NCBI RefSeq assembly: GCF_022482365.1
Contig: NZ_JAKVPE010000001.1
Span: 1,736,001-1,800,000 of the forward strand
Direction: 5' to 3'
Source of the DNA: Limosilactobacillus sp.
GTDB lineage: Bacteria; Bacillota; Bacilli; Lactobacillales; Lactobacillaceae
DNA length: 64,000 bases
Below are positions 34,618-44,300 of the stretch, in pieces. A model generated the notes under the pieces. That model did not search any database and was not told where the DNA came from. It was given only the letters and a program-made list of their open reading frames with translations. Position 1 is the first letter of the stretch. Every line of letters begins with the position of its first letter. The position numbers and the translations under genes were made by a program.

Positions 34618-35571
34618 ATGCAAACAGTTAAAATTGGCGGTACCAATTGGGTGGCTTCGAACGTGGCCCTGGGGATCATGCGGATGGGCACCCTGCCCGT
34701 TCCGCAGGCGGTCGAAGCTCTGCAAATGGCCCACGAGGTCGGAATCAACTTCATCGATTCGGCGGATATTTACGGCAACGATCCCGTGCTCGGTCGGGGA
34801 TCTTCCGAGATTCATTTCGGCCAGGCCTTCAAGAAGAGTGGCTTGAGTCGGGATGATTTCTACATCCAGTCCAAGGGCGGCCTCTTTGCCAACAGCGACA
34901 ACAAGATCACCCGCTACGACTCGTCCAAGACGCATCTCATTCAGGCCGTCGACGGGATCCTCCAGCGGATGGGAATCGACTACCTGGATTCCTTCTTGAT
35001 CCACCGGCCCGACCCGCTGATGGACCCGGCGGAAGTCGCGGCGGCTTTTGATGAGCTCCAGGCGGCGGGGAAGGTTCGCCACTTCGGCGTCTCCAACTTC
35101 AACCCCCAGCAGATCGCGCTACTGCAGTCGGCCACCGATCAGCGGCTGTTGGTCGACCAGGTCCAGTTCAGTATTGCCCACACGGGGATGATCGACTTTG
35201 GCCTCCACACCAACATGACCGACGCCCGCTCGATCAACCACGACGGCGGCCTGCTCGAGTACGCCCGGCGCAAGCACATGACGATCCAGACCTGGTCACC
35301 GTTCCAGTATGGGACCTTTGCCGGCACCTTCATCAACAATGACAAGTTTGCCGACCTCAACGACCTACTGGCCAAGCTGGCGGATAAGTACCATGCCAGC
35401 AAGAACGCCATCGCGGTGGCCTGGATTCTACGGCACCCGGCCCAGATGCAGGTCCTACTCGGCACGATGAACACGGCCCACATTGCCGACAGCGCGGCCG
35501 GTTCCGACATCCGGTTGACCAAGCAGGAATGGTACGACATCTACTTCGCGGCCGGCAACGACCTGCCATGA
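34618..35571 (+). CDS. Aldo-keto reductase, YdhF-like
   Basis: The 317-residue TIM-barrel NADPH oxidoreductase carries the complete catalytic tetrad: Asp and Tyr in FIDSADIYG (residues about 45-53), Lys in IQSKGG, and His in FLIHRPDP. SNFNPQQIALLQS and TWSPFQYG are family-typical, and the C-terminal LLGTMNTAHI binds cofactor. It probably reduces small carbonyls in the cytoplasm. In contrast to the broken AKR at 3403, it is intact. Its stop codon overlaps the start of the PAP2 gene (ATGA), implying translational coupling. Confidence 0.92.
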   Translation: MQTVKIGGTNWVASNVALGIMRMGTLPVPQAVEALQMAHEVGINFIDSADIYGNDPVLGRGSSEIHFGQAFKKSGLSRDDFYIQSKGGLFANSDNKITRYDSSKTHLIQAVDGILQRMGIDYLDSFLIHRPDPLMDPAEVAAAFDELQAAGKVRHFGVSNFNPQQIALLQSATDQRLLVDQVQFSIAHTGMIDFGLHTNMTDARSINHDGGLLEYARRKHMTIQTWSPFQYGTFAGTFINNDKFADLNDLLAKLADKYHASKNAIAVAWILRHPAQMQVLLGTMNTAHIADSAAGSDIRLTKQEWYDIYFAAGNDLP

Positions 35572-36092
35572 TCAGGCATGACTACGTGGCCTTCTATCAG
35601 CGACTGACCGCGCCGTTCGTCCGCCATCCCGGCTGGATCCGCCTGCTGCGGTTTTTCAACCACCTAATCGAGGTTGTGATGTACGGCTGCTACATTGCCC
35701 TGCTTGCCGGTCTGATCTGGCTGGGGAGCCGGGTGAGCTGGGATGCAGCTTTCCATCGGGTGTTGCCCTTTGTTCTCGTGCCGGGGATCAGCTTCATCCT
35801 GCTCTCGCTGGTACGGGACTGGCTGAACAGCCCCCGGCCCTACGAGGAATGGGCGATCGATCCCCTGATTCCCCGAACCAAGAAGGGGGACTCGATGCCG
35901 AGCCGCCACGTCTTTTCGGCGGTCACGATTGCCATGTGCGTGCTGCGGCTCAGCTGGCTCTGGGGGGCACTGTTCCTTGTCCTGGCGGCCGCATTGGCCC
36001 TGATCCGGGTGATCGGCGGGGTTCACTACCCGCGCGACGTCATCGTGGGTGCTCTCTGTGGCCTGGTAGCCGGTAGCTTATTGTTTATTTAA
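35568..36092 (+). CDS. PAP2-family membrane phosphatase
   Basis: A 174-residue membrane protein with about five helices and the three PAP2 motifs: RDWLNSPRP (KxxxxxxRP-type), SMPSRH (PSGH-type, with Arg replacing Gly) and RVIGGVHYPRDV (SRxxxxxHxxxD-type). Such enzymes dephosphorylate lipid pyrophosphates or phosphatidic acid-type lipids at the membrane; in bacteria, recycling of undecaprenyl pyrophosphate is one role. The start is ATG 35568 within the AKR stop; the longer frame is not needed. Confidence 0.9.
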   Translation: MIRHDYVAFYQRLTAPFVRHPGWIRLLRFFNHLIEVVMYGCYIALLAGLIWLGSRVSWDAAFHRVLPFVLVPGISFILLSLVRDWLNSPRPYEEWAIDPLIPRTKKGDSMPSRHVFSAVTIAMCVLRLSWLWGALFLVLAAALALIRVIGGVHYPRDVIVGALCGLVAGSLLFI

Positions 36093-36099
36093 AAATCCC

Positions 36100-36128
36100 G
36101 GCCCGTTTGTGCACGCAAGCGGGCCTTC
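36100..36128 (+). terminator. Terminator after the PAP2 gene
   Basis: GGCCCGTTTG pairs with the complementary CAAGCGGGCC arm, followed by TTCATTATT. Confidence 0.7.
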
Positions 36129-36146
36129 ATTATTGGGGAGGAAAAA

Positions 36147-38996
36147 ATGGATCCGTTAGAAAATGCAATCTTAAACGGGCTCTACGACCAGCGCTACCGC
36201 GGCCACGAGCTGCTTTCGCCGGGGCTGTTGACCAACCGGGACCAGGACAAGATCTGGTTGACTTTGCGGCGCGAACTGCTCACCTGCCGGAGTTTTACCT
36301 GGGCGGTGGCCTTCATCACGGCCGACATGCTGGTGCCATTTAAGGTCGTGATGGCCGACCTGGCCGCCAAGGGAGTGCGGGGAACGCTGCTTACCGGTGA
36401 CTACCTTGGCTTCAACTCGCCCCGGGTCTTCGAAGAGCTGCTGAAGATCCCCAACCTGACCGTCAAAATCGCAACGGGACGGGGCTTTCACGCCAAGGGC
36501 TACCTCTTCGATCACGGCGATTACCAGACGGTGGTGATCGGCAGCGCCAACTTCACCCGTGCGGCACTGTTGGCCAACACCGAGTGGGCGCTGAGGATCA
36601 GCACCCGCGACCAGGCAGCCCTGGCCGAGCAGCTGAAGGAACAATTGGCGGCACTGGAGCGGGACAGCCGGGAGCTCGATCAGGAATGGCTGGCCGACTA
36701 CGCGCAGCGCTGGCGGCCGCCGGTTCGGGCCGCCGCTCAACCCGCGTCAGCCGCCACGGCCAAGATCGAGCCAAATCCAATGCAGGCCGCGGCCCTCAAG
36801 GAGCTAAACGCCCTCGTAAAATCTGGCGCCCATCACGGATTGGTTGTTTCGGCTACCGGGACGGGGAAAACCTACCTCGGCGCGCTGGCGGTCCGTGACT
36901 TCCGGCCGCACCGCTTCCTCTATCTGGTCCACCGTGAACAGATCGCCCGTAAGTCACTGGCCAGCTTTCGACGGGTAATCGGCGGCCCGGCGACGGACTT
37001 CGGGATGCTGACGGGGGACCGCCATGATACCGGGGCCAAGTACCTCTTCGCCACCGTTCAGACGATGAGCCAGCCGGCGGTGCTGGAGCGCTTTGCCCCG
37101 GACGAGTTCGACTACATCCTGATCGATGAGGTTCACCGGGTGGCCGCGCCGTCCTACCAGCGGATCATGGAACACTTCCGGCCACAATTCTGGCTGGGGA
37201 TGACGGCCACACCCGACCGCCCCGACCAGCAGAGCGTCTACGCCAATTTCGACTACCACCTGGCCTATGAGATCCGCCTGCAGGATGCCCTGGAGGCGGG
37301 GATGCTGGCGCCGTTCCACTACGTCGGTGTCCAGGACTACACGGTCGGTGACACGACGATCGATGAGACCACCCAGCTGCGGCGGCTGGTGGCCCCGGAA
37401 CGGGTGCACTATGTCTTACGGCAGCTGGACTACTATGGCTACTGCGGCCGGCAGCCACGGGGGTTAGTCTTCTGTTCTCGCCAGGACGAGGCCCACGAAC
37501 TGGCGGCCCAGTTCAGCGCCCAGGGTCATCCGGCTGTCGCCTTGACCAACCAGAATTCAGTCGCGCGGCGCCACCAAGCGGTCCAGGACCTGGAAGCCGG
37601 AAAAGTGGAGTACATCGTCACCGTCGACCTCTTCAACGAGGGGGTCGATATCCCGTCCTTAAACCAGGTCGTGATGCTGCGCAATACCCAGTCGGCGATC
37701 GTCTTCCTCCAGCAGCTCGGCCGGGGCCTGCGCAAGTACCCGGGCAAGGACTACCTGACCGTCCTGGACTTCATCGGCAACTACAAAAACAACTATTTGA
37801 TTCCACTGGCACTTAATCACGACACCAGCCGCAGTCTTGACCGGGCCCGGGCCGAGACCCGCCTGCCCGGAATTGTCGGCCTCTCGACAATTAACTTCAC
37901 CCGGGTGGCCACCGCACAGATCCTGCATTCTCTGGGGCAAACCAAGCTCGATTCGATGACCAGCCTGCGCCAATCCTACCAGGAGCTGAAGAACAAGCTG
38001 GGCCGGGTACCCTACCTGCGCGACTTTCAGCGCTTCGGCTCAACCTCGCCACTGGTCTTCGCGGCTAATTCGCGGCTAGCCCACTACGGCAACTTCCTGA
38101 CCCGGATGGGGGAGCGAGTGACCTTGAGCAAGGGGGAGAGTGCGGTCCTTTCCTTTGTGACCAAGGAGTTGCTGAACGGCAAGCGACCCCACGAACTGTT
38201 GCTGCTGCGGGAACTGGTGGACCACGCCACGTGTTCGCGGGAGCGTTGCCGGGAACTGTTGAAAAGGGCGGGGGCCAGCGCCGATCCGGCCACGCTGCGG
38301 TCCGTGCTGGCAATCCTCTCGCTGGATTTCTTCGACGTGAAGGCCGGCAAGCAGACGAAAAAGGCCCGTTACGGTGGGCAGCCGCTGGTCATTCAGACGG
38401 ATAACGGTTATCGGTTAAGTCCGCAGTTGACGGCGGCCCTGCAGGACAATTCCCAATTCGCTAAGCTCTTTACGGATGCCGTTGCCACCGGCCTGGTGAT
38501 CAGTCACGGCTACGACCCGGCGCGCCAATTCACCTTGTACCGGCAATACAGCCGACTGGACGTCTGCCGCTTGCTGAATTGGCCGCTGGACGTCAGTGCG
38601 CCGATGTACGGCTACCGGGTGGCCGGGGACGTCTGCCCGATCTTCATCACCTATCACAAGGACGACGGGGAAAAACGCAACGCCGTCTATGATAACCAGC
38701 TGCGCAACGGCCAGTCACTGCGCTGGTACACCCGGAGCCCGCGCCACTTGAGCTCACCAGAGGTGCAGGAGCTGCTGGCCGGCGTCGACGAGGGCCAGCC
38801 CAAGGTGCAGCTCCACCTCTTCGTCAAGCGTTCGGACGCGGCCGGCAAGCAGTTCTACTACCTGGGCCCGGCTAAGATTCAGCCCGGCACGGTTAAAGAA
38901 GAGCAGCTGGGGCCGAAGAAAAAAGCCGCGGTGGGGATGGACCTGCTATTGGACCGGCCCCTGGCGCCGCGGATGTATGAATTGTTATTTGATTAA
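36147..38996 (+). CDS. PLD-nuclease/DEAD-like helicase with DUF3427-type C-terminus
   Basis: A 949-residue three-part protein. Residues about 30-190 form a phospholipase-D-like nuclease half: HAKGYLFD (HxK at 115/117) followed by IGSANFTRAALL. Residues about 215-570 form an SF2 helicase: Walker A SATGTGKT (about 235-242), DEVH box in LIDEVHRV, GMTATPDR as motif III, and QQLGRGLRK as motif VI. The C-terminal about 370 residues match the DUF3427 class fused to such helicases. It should bind and cleave or remodel DNA; the architecture suggests repair or defence, but the role is unknown. GGGGAGG precedes ATG 36147. It is monocistronic. Confidence 0.88.
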   Translation: MDPLENAILNGLYDQRYRGHELLSPGLLTNRDQDKIWLTLRRELLTCRSFTWAVAFITADMLVPFKVVMADLAAKGVRGTLLTGDYLGFNSPRVFEELLKIPNLTVKIATGRGFHAKGYLFDHGDYQTVVIGSANFTRAALLANTEWALRISTRDQAALAEQLKEQLAALERDSRELDQEWLADYAQRWRPPVRAAAQPASAATAKIEPNPMQAAALKELNALVKSGAHHGLVVSATGTGKTYLGALAVRDFRPHRFLYLVHREQIARKSLASFRRVIGGPATDFGMLTGDRHDTGAKYLFATVQTMSQPAVLERFAPDEFDYILIDEVHRVAAPSYQRIMEHFRPQFWLGMTATPDRPDQQSVYANFDYHLAYEIRLQDALEAGMLAPFHYVGVQDYTVGDTTIDETTQLRRLVAPERVHYVLRQLDYYGYCGRQPRGLVFCSRQDEAHELAAQFSAQGHPAVALTNQNSVARRHQAVQDLEAGKVEYIVTVDLFNEGVDIPSLNQVVMLRNTQSAIVFLQQLGRGLRKYPGKDYLTVLDFIGNYKNNYLIPLALNHDTSRSLDRARAETRLPGIVGLSTINFTRVATAQILHSLGQTKLDSMTSLRQSYQELKNKLGRVPYLRDFQRFGSTSPLVFAANSRLAHYGNFLTRMGERVTLSKGESAVLSFVTKELLNGKRPHELLLLRELVDHATCSRERCRELLKRAGASADPATLRSVLAILSLDFFDVKAGKQTKKARYGGQPLVIQTDNGYRLSPQLTAALQDNSQFAKLFTDAVATGLVISHGYDPARQFTLYRQYSRLDVCRLLNWPLDVSAPMYGYRVAGDVCPIFITYHKDDGEKRNAVYDNQLRNGQSLRWYTRSPRHLSSPEVQELLAGVDEGQPKVQLHLFVKRSDAAGKQFYYLGPAKIQPGTVKEEQLGPKKKAAVGMDLLLDRPLAPRMYELLFD

Positions 38997-38998
38997 TC

Positions 38999-39032
38999 AA
39001 ATCACCTGATGAGAGATCGTCAGGTGATTTTT
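38999..39032 (+). terminator. Terminator after the PLD-helicase gene
   Basis: AAATCACCTGA pairs with TCAGGTGATTT, followed by Ts. Confidence 0.85.
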
Positions 39033-39065
39033 ACTTGCATTTTGATATGGTTGCCTATATACTTA

Positions 39066-39095
39066 GTTACATAAGTAATTAACCAAATAAGTAAC
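39066..39095. promoter_or_regulatory. GntR (YtrA-type) operator candidate
   Basis: GTTAC at 39066 and GTAAC at 39091 form an inverted pair, with an additional AAGTAAT in between, in the promoter region just upstream of the GntR gene. Similar spaced inverted repeats are bound by YtrA-subfamily repressors. Confidence 0.5.
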
Positions 39096-39117
39096 CAAGC
39101 GAAGAGAAGGTGATCCT

Positions 39118-39501
39118 TTGCAATTCAAGTTTGACGAATCGGCACCGCTCTACCAACAGCTGGCCGCACAGCTGGAAGAGATGATCTTCACCGGGGCCTT
39201 TGAGGAGGACAGCCAGGTGCCGTCAACGACCCAGCTTTCTCAGCAGCTGCACATCAATCCAGCCACCGTTTTGAAAGGGATGAACATGCTGGTGGATGCG
39301 GGTTTGCTGGAAAAACGACGGGGCATCGGGATGTTTGTCCGCCCGGGGGCCCGCCAGAAAATCATGGAGCAGCGCAAGGACAATTTCTACAACGACTACG
39401 TCAAAAAACTCCTGGTCGAGGCCGCCAAGCTCGGCATCACCACGGAGCACCTGATTGAACTGATCGAACGGGGGGAACACGATGGAACAATTAAGCATTA
39501 A
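39118..39501 (+). CDS. GntR-family regulator, YtrA subfamily
   Basis: A 127-residue protein. The winged HTH (residues about 8-75) has PLYQQLAAQLEEMIFTGAF, STTQLSQQLHINPATVLKGM and the wing RRGIGMFV; only a short helical tail follows, which defines the YtrA group. These repress ABC-transporter operons that include their own gene. The start codon is TTG 39118, with AGAGAAGG six bases upstream; no ATG is available. It overlaps the ATPase gene by 20 bp. Confidence 0.9.
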   Translation: MQFKFDESAPLYQQLAAQLEEMIFTGAFEEDSQVPSTTQLSQQLHINPATVLKGMNMLVDAGLLEKRRGIGMFVRPGARQKIMEQRKDNFYNDYVKKLLVEAAKLGITTEHLIELIERGEHDGTIKH

Positions 39502-40354
39502 GCACGTCACGAAGCGTTTCGGACATCGGGAGGTCCTGGACGACGTTTCGTTTACTCTGGCGCCGGCCAAGATCTACGGCCTGCTGGGGAGCAACGGGGC
39601 CGGGAAGTCGACCCTGCTCAACATTATCACCAACCGGATTTTTCCGACCAGCGGCACGGTTGAGCTGGGCAAGGAGAACATCAACAACAATGATGACGCT
39701 CTGGGCAAGATCTTCCTGATGAGCGAGGCCAACCTTTACCCGAAGCGGACCAGCGTGCGGCGGATGTTCGACCTGGCCAACGGCGCCTATGGGCATTTCA
39801 ACTACCAGACGGCGGAACGCCAGTTAAAGCTGTTCGGTCTCGATGAATCGGCCCACCTCAACAACCTGTCGACCGGGGAACAGACGATTGCCAAGATGAT
39901 CCTGGCCCTCAACGTGGCGGTTGACTACGTCTTGCTGGATGAACCGGTGCTCGGCCTGGATGCCAGCCACCGGGAGCTTTTCTACCAGGAACTCCTGAAG
40001 AGCTACCAGGCCCAGCCGCGGACCTTCGTGCTCTCGACTCACTTGATCGAGGAGGTTCAGCAGCTGGTGGAACACGTCATCGTCATTGACCAGCACAAGG
40101 TTATCGCGGATTCGGACGTCCAGGAGATGCTGGACCGGGCACACAGCGTCAGCGGCCCGGCCAAGCTGGTTGACCAGTACACCGCCGGCCTGCGGGTCCT
40201 GAAGGTCGAAGACATGGGGAAACTGCGGACCGCTTACGTCTACGATGACCTCGACGACGACCGGATCCTGCCCGACCAGGTTCAGCTTGGCCACTACGAC
40301 CTGCAGCACTTATTTATCTACTTAACGAACGGAGGGGAAAACAACCATGATTAG
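39482..40354 (+). CDS. ABC transporter ATP-binding protein
   Basis: A 290-residue ATPase. Walker A LLGSNGAGKSTLL (about residues 34-46), signature LSTGEQTIAKM, Walker B YVLLDEPVLGLD and the His switch STHLIEEV are all intact. It drives export or membrane-stress transport together with the adjacent permease; YtrA-linked transporters often respond to cell-envelope antibiotics. The start lies inside the GntR gene and the end overlaps the permease by 8 bp, so the three genes form one translationally coupled operon. Confidence 0.92.
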   Translation: MEQLSIKHVTKRFGHREVLDDVSFTLAPAKIYGLLGSNGAGKSTLLNIITNRIFPTSGTVELGKENINNNDDALGKIFLMSEANLYPKRTSVRRMFDLANGAYGHFNYQTAERQLKLFGLDESAHLNNLSTGEQTIAKMILALNVAVDYVLLDEPVLGLDASHRELFYQELLKSYQAQPRTFVLSTHLIEEVQQLVEHVIVIDQHKVIADSDVQEMLDRAHSVSGPAKLVDQYTAGLRVLKVEDMGKLRTAYVYDDLDDDRILPDQVQLGHYDLQHLFIYLTNGGENNHD

Positions 40355-41054
40355 CACGAAGAAGGAAATGGTCACGACCAACGTCCTGCACCAGCTGGGT
40401 ATTACGGCCCTGACCGCCGCGGCCTGGGTGGTCGGCGTTGAGCTGGTTTTTGATTTACTGGCATTGATTTTTAACCATAATCTGCAATCATTCTTGGTCA
40501 GCCTGCAGGGAATTCCGACCACCCTGGCGAATATTCTGCCGATCGTTCTGGCCATCTACTTTCTGGTGACGCCCTACATCGACTTTAAGTGGGCGATTCA
40601 AAATGGTGTTTCACGGCGAACAATGTGGCAGGGACGCCTCTTAGCTTTAATGCTTTCAACCATTTTGATTGACCTGATCGACGAGCTCTTGGCCCTTACC
40701 TACCGGCCAATGGGCAGCTGGAGCGCGCTGCTGATTCACCTGCTGGGCCTGCTGACAACGGTGCTGACCTTCCAGGCAATCGGCAATGGCTTTGGCCTCC
40801 TCAATCGGAAGTGGAAGGTAATTGTCGGAATCGGCATACCGATAGTGATAATTATTCTGTTGATGATGCTGATGTCAGCCGTCGATGGCGTAACTCTCGA
40901 CTACAGCAACGGCCACTTTATCGGTTCACTGGGCTGGCTCTTCAACCTTCTCGATTCGTCGGCAACCCCGTGGATTCTCTGGATGATTTACCTGGCCGTC
41001 GTCCTCTTCTTGACCAAGTTCTTTAACGACCGCATGCAGCTGCGGCGGGATTAA
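40347..41054 (+). CDS. ABC transporter permease
   Basis: A 235-residue integral membrane protein with six hydrophobic helices (residues about 18-38, 55-75, 95-115, 127-147, 155-180, 210-228). It is the partner of the preceding ATPase. GGAGGGG precedes ATG 40347. No sequence feature identifies the substrate; operon context suggests an envelope-related exporter. Confidence 0.85.
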   Translation: MISTKKEMVTTNVLHQLGITALTAAAWVVGVELVFDLLALIFNHNLQSFLVSLQGIPTTLANILPIVLAIYFLVTPYIDFKWAIQNGVSRRTMWQGRLLALMLSTILIDLIDELLALTYRPMGSWSALLIHLLGLLTTVLTFQAIGNGFGLLNRKWKVIVGIGIPIVIIILLMMLMSAVDGVTLDYSNGHFIGSLGWLFNLLDSSATPWILWMIYLAVVLFLTKFFNDRMQLRRD

Positions 41055-41396
41055 AATTAAAAAATGGTTCAGAGCGAAAAAATCGTTCTGAACTTTTTTG
41101 TTGCCCTAAAAGCAGCGCATTTTATTTCGTCTTTAATTACGGGCCTAATTGGAAATGGTCAAAAGATTATTGATCTATAGATAAGTGGTGAACAATAATA
41201 TAAAAAGACACTGATTTGGAAAATGTTCATTTAGAAAGCTCCGCTAATTAGGTTAATCTTACTATGGCAGTTTTTGCTCTTATTATCCGCAATTTTTTTG
41301 CTTTTACCGTGATTTATTCATGAACAGTAGTTATAATGTTAACTGACATAAGCAAGCAATTTATCGATTGCTAAATAAACAGGAGGGGCTTTCTCT
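41055..41396. other. Terminator and AT-rich promoter region of second surface protein
   Basis: The ABC operon terminator is GTTCAGAGCG/CGTTCTGAAC plus Ts (41067-41099). The remaining about 300 bp are AT-rich without a coding frame. A TATAAT at 41332-41337 lies 60 bp before the surface-protein start, but no good -35 is spaced to it. Confidence 0.6.
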
Positions 41397-44300
41397 ATGT
41401 TATCTAAGAATAACCATTTGATGAAGCAACGATTGATTAGTAATGCAGCTACGCACCAGCGGTTTGGTTTGCGCAAGTTATCCATCGGGGTGGCCTCGGT
41501 CTTGCTGTCCACCACCTTCTTTTTAGGTACTGCTCATGCTGACGCCATGGGAGCTACAGTTACCCAAGCTGGCAACACGGCAATGCCGAGCGAGAATGTC
41601 ACCAGTTCTAGTGCTTCTAATTTACAAAACAGTAATACTATTACTCTCGGCTCCGGAAGTCCTGCTGACTCAACATCAGCTTCGACTAGTAATGATTCTG
41701 GTGCTAGTTCGTCAAATAACGAAAGCACGTTATCTTCAGAAGTAAATTCTGCGGCTTCTGAGAGCAGTAGTCAGAATACTCCTGCAGCTACTGTCGCTAA
41801 CTCTAAGCGTGTCGCTGCTGCCCCGGCAAGCGAGACTCCAGCTGAGCAAGCTTCGGCAACTATCGTTTACCGGGAAGGCAGCAAAGAAGTCGGAACTGAA
41901 AGTACTATCTCAGGAACTGTTGGCCAAACAGTAGATTTGACCCTCAACGTTCCGTCTGGTTACTCACTAGTGCCTGGTGTCACTGTGCCGTCCACTTATA
42001 CCTTCACCAATGCCAGTGAACAATACATCTACATTCCGGTAGTCGCACCTGATCACCGAGTCGTTCACGCTGATGAAACTAAATCACTCAATTTCACCTT
42101 CAACTACGAAAAGGTCAAGGTTAACTACGGCGCTAATGGTCTACCGACTGGCGTAAGTGATGACGGCCGGCTGGGAACCAACAACGATTCCCTCAAATTC
42201 ACCTACACCTATACCGGTGATGTTCTGGATGCGAGCGACAACACTATTATCCAACAAGGACTATGGGAATTTACGAGTGTTGATAACCAGCTGGCTAATG
42301 ACCCCCGCGGCAATGATGGTTCTAATGGGGGAACATTCCTGCAAGGCTCGACCATGTACCTTTTCCCAACGGGTAAAGAAGGTGTTCCTAGTTACTCAAA
42401 TCACTATAATGGCTGGCTGATTGGGCCTAATATTTCTGATGAGGAGCTGAGCCATTACTATTTGATTATTTCGAATGATTCTGCTTCACCTTATTCTTTG
42501 GTTTTTGATAATCCCCAGTTAGCTCAATATATTAATATAATCGGTTACCTTGGTTTCCAGCTTCAATTGCTTGGCAGCGATTATGATAATGTCGAAAAAT
42601 TACCTGACACCATCGGTTTGACTTTAAAATATCTGGAAAATCCCAGCGTGGTCGCTATTGGCACCGATGGCCAGCGAATCACCACTCTATCACCGCTGCA
42701 ACTAGCTGGCTACAATGGCAGCACCGGGGATATCCATTCTCCTCAGGTCATGATATATGATCATGGTTATAGCGACATTTATGGTTTCGCGGACACCTCT
42801 CAATGGGCCGGTTATCACCGCTACACGGGCAGTGATGCGTCACATATCATTGAGCAGTTTGGGGACAACAATGGCTTCAAGGATAGTGGCTACACCGCTA
42901 GTGGCGCCAGCTTTGATTCCGATAGCTCAACGATCGCCAAATATGACGAAGGCATCTCTTATGGTAACGGCTTTACCTTAGCTGATGGCACGCAACTCTT
43001 GGGCCCCGTTTACGTCGTGATGGTAACTGATCCTCAGTCAGTCACCTACCGTTTCGTTGATACTGATAACAACAATGCCCAAGTTGGTTCAGATCATACT
43101 TACGAAGGCAAAACAGATCAACCGATTACACTCAGCCCTAGTCTTAGTATTCCTGAGGGCTATGAGCTCGCTGATGGCCAAACGTTGCCGACTTCATACA
43201 CCTTTAAGGCCACCAACCAGCCGATCGTCATTCGGCTGAAGCACCAGCGTAAGGATACCAGCGACACGGATCCACAGACTACGAAGACGGTCACCCGGAC
43301 AATCATCATTAATAACCCGGTTGACGGAACCAGCAGTCAAGTGCAAACCGTCACCCTTCACCGGACGGCAAGCTACGATGTCGTGACTGGCCAAACCAGC
43401 TATGGCGTTTGGTCAGTCGGTGAATGGGCTGCCGTTGCCGTACCAGTTGTTGCTGGTTACACGGCCAGCCAAGCTGAAGTTCCAGCCGTGACGGTTACCG
43501 GTTCAACAGCGGATGCAACCGTGGTGATCAATTACACCGGGGATGAGCAGACTAATGTCTATCGGTTCGTCGATACGGACAATAATAATCAACAGGTTGG
43601 CTCTGACGTCACGATTAGCGGTAAAACTGGCCAAACAGTTGCCCTCAACATTAGTATTCCTGAAGGCTACGAGCTCGCTGATGGCCAAACGCTGCCGACT
43701 TCATACACCTTTAAGGCCACTAATCAGCCAATTGTCATTCGTCTGAAGCACCAGCGCCAGGATACAAGTGACACGGACTCTCAAGCTACGAAGACGGTCA
43801 CCCGGACAATCATTATTAATAACCCGGTTGCCGGAACCAGTCGGCAAGCCCAAACCGTTACCCTTCACCGGACGGCAAGCTATGATGCCGTTACTGGGCA
43901 AACCACTTACGGAGACTGGTCCACTGGCGAATGGGCTGCCGTTGCTGTACCAGTCGTTGCCGGTTACACGGCCAGTCAAGCCGAAGTACCGCAAGCAACA
44001 GTTACGGGTTCAACAACGGATACAACCGTGGTGGTTAATTACACTGCAAATGACCAGACCAACGTTTACCGTTTCGTCGATACGGATAACAATGATCAGC
44101 AAGTTGGTTCTGACGTTATGATTAGCGGTAGAACTGGTCAAACGATTGCCCTTAACATTAGTGTTCCTGAAGGTTATGAGCTCGCCGATGGCCAAACCCT
44201 GCCAACTTCGTACACCTTTGAAGCCACTAACCAGCCGATCGTTATTCGCCTGAAGCACCAGCGTCGGGATACCAGCGCTACGGATCCACAGGCTACGAAG

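Noticed and set aside
36171-36740. 189-residue minus-strand frame
   Set aside because: Antisense to the PLD/helicase gene, no ribosome site.
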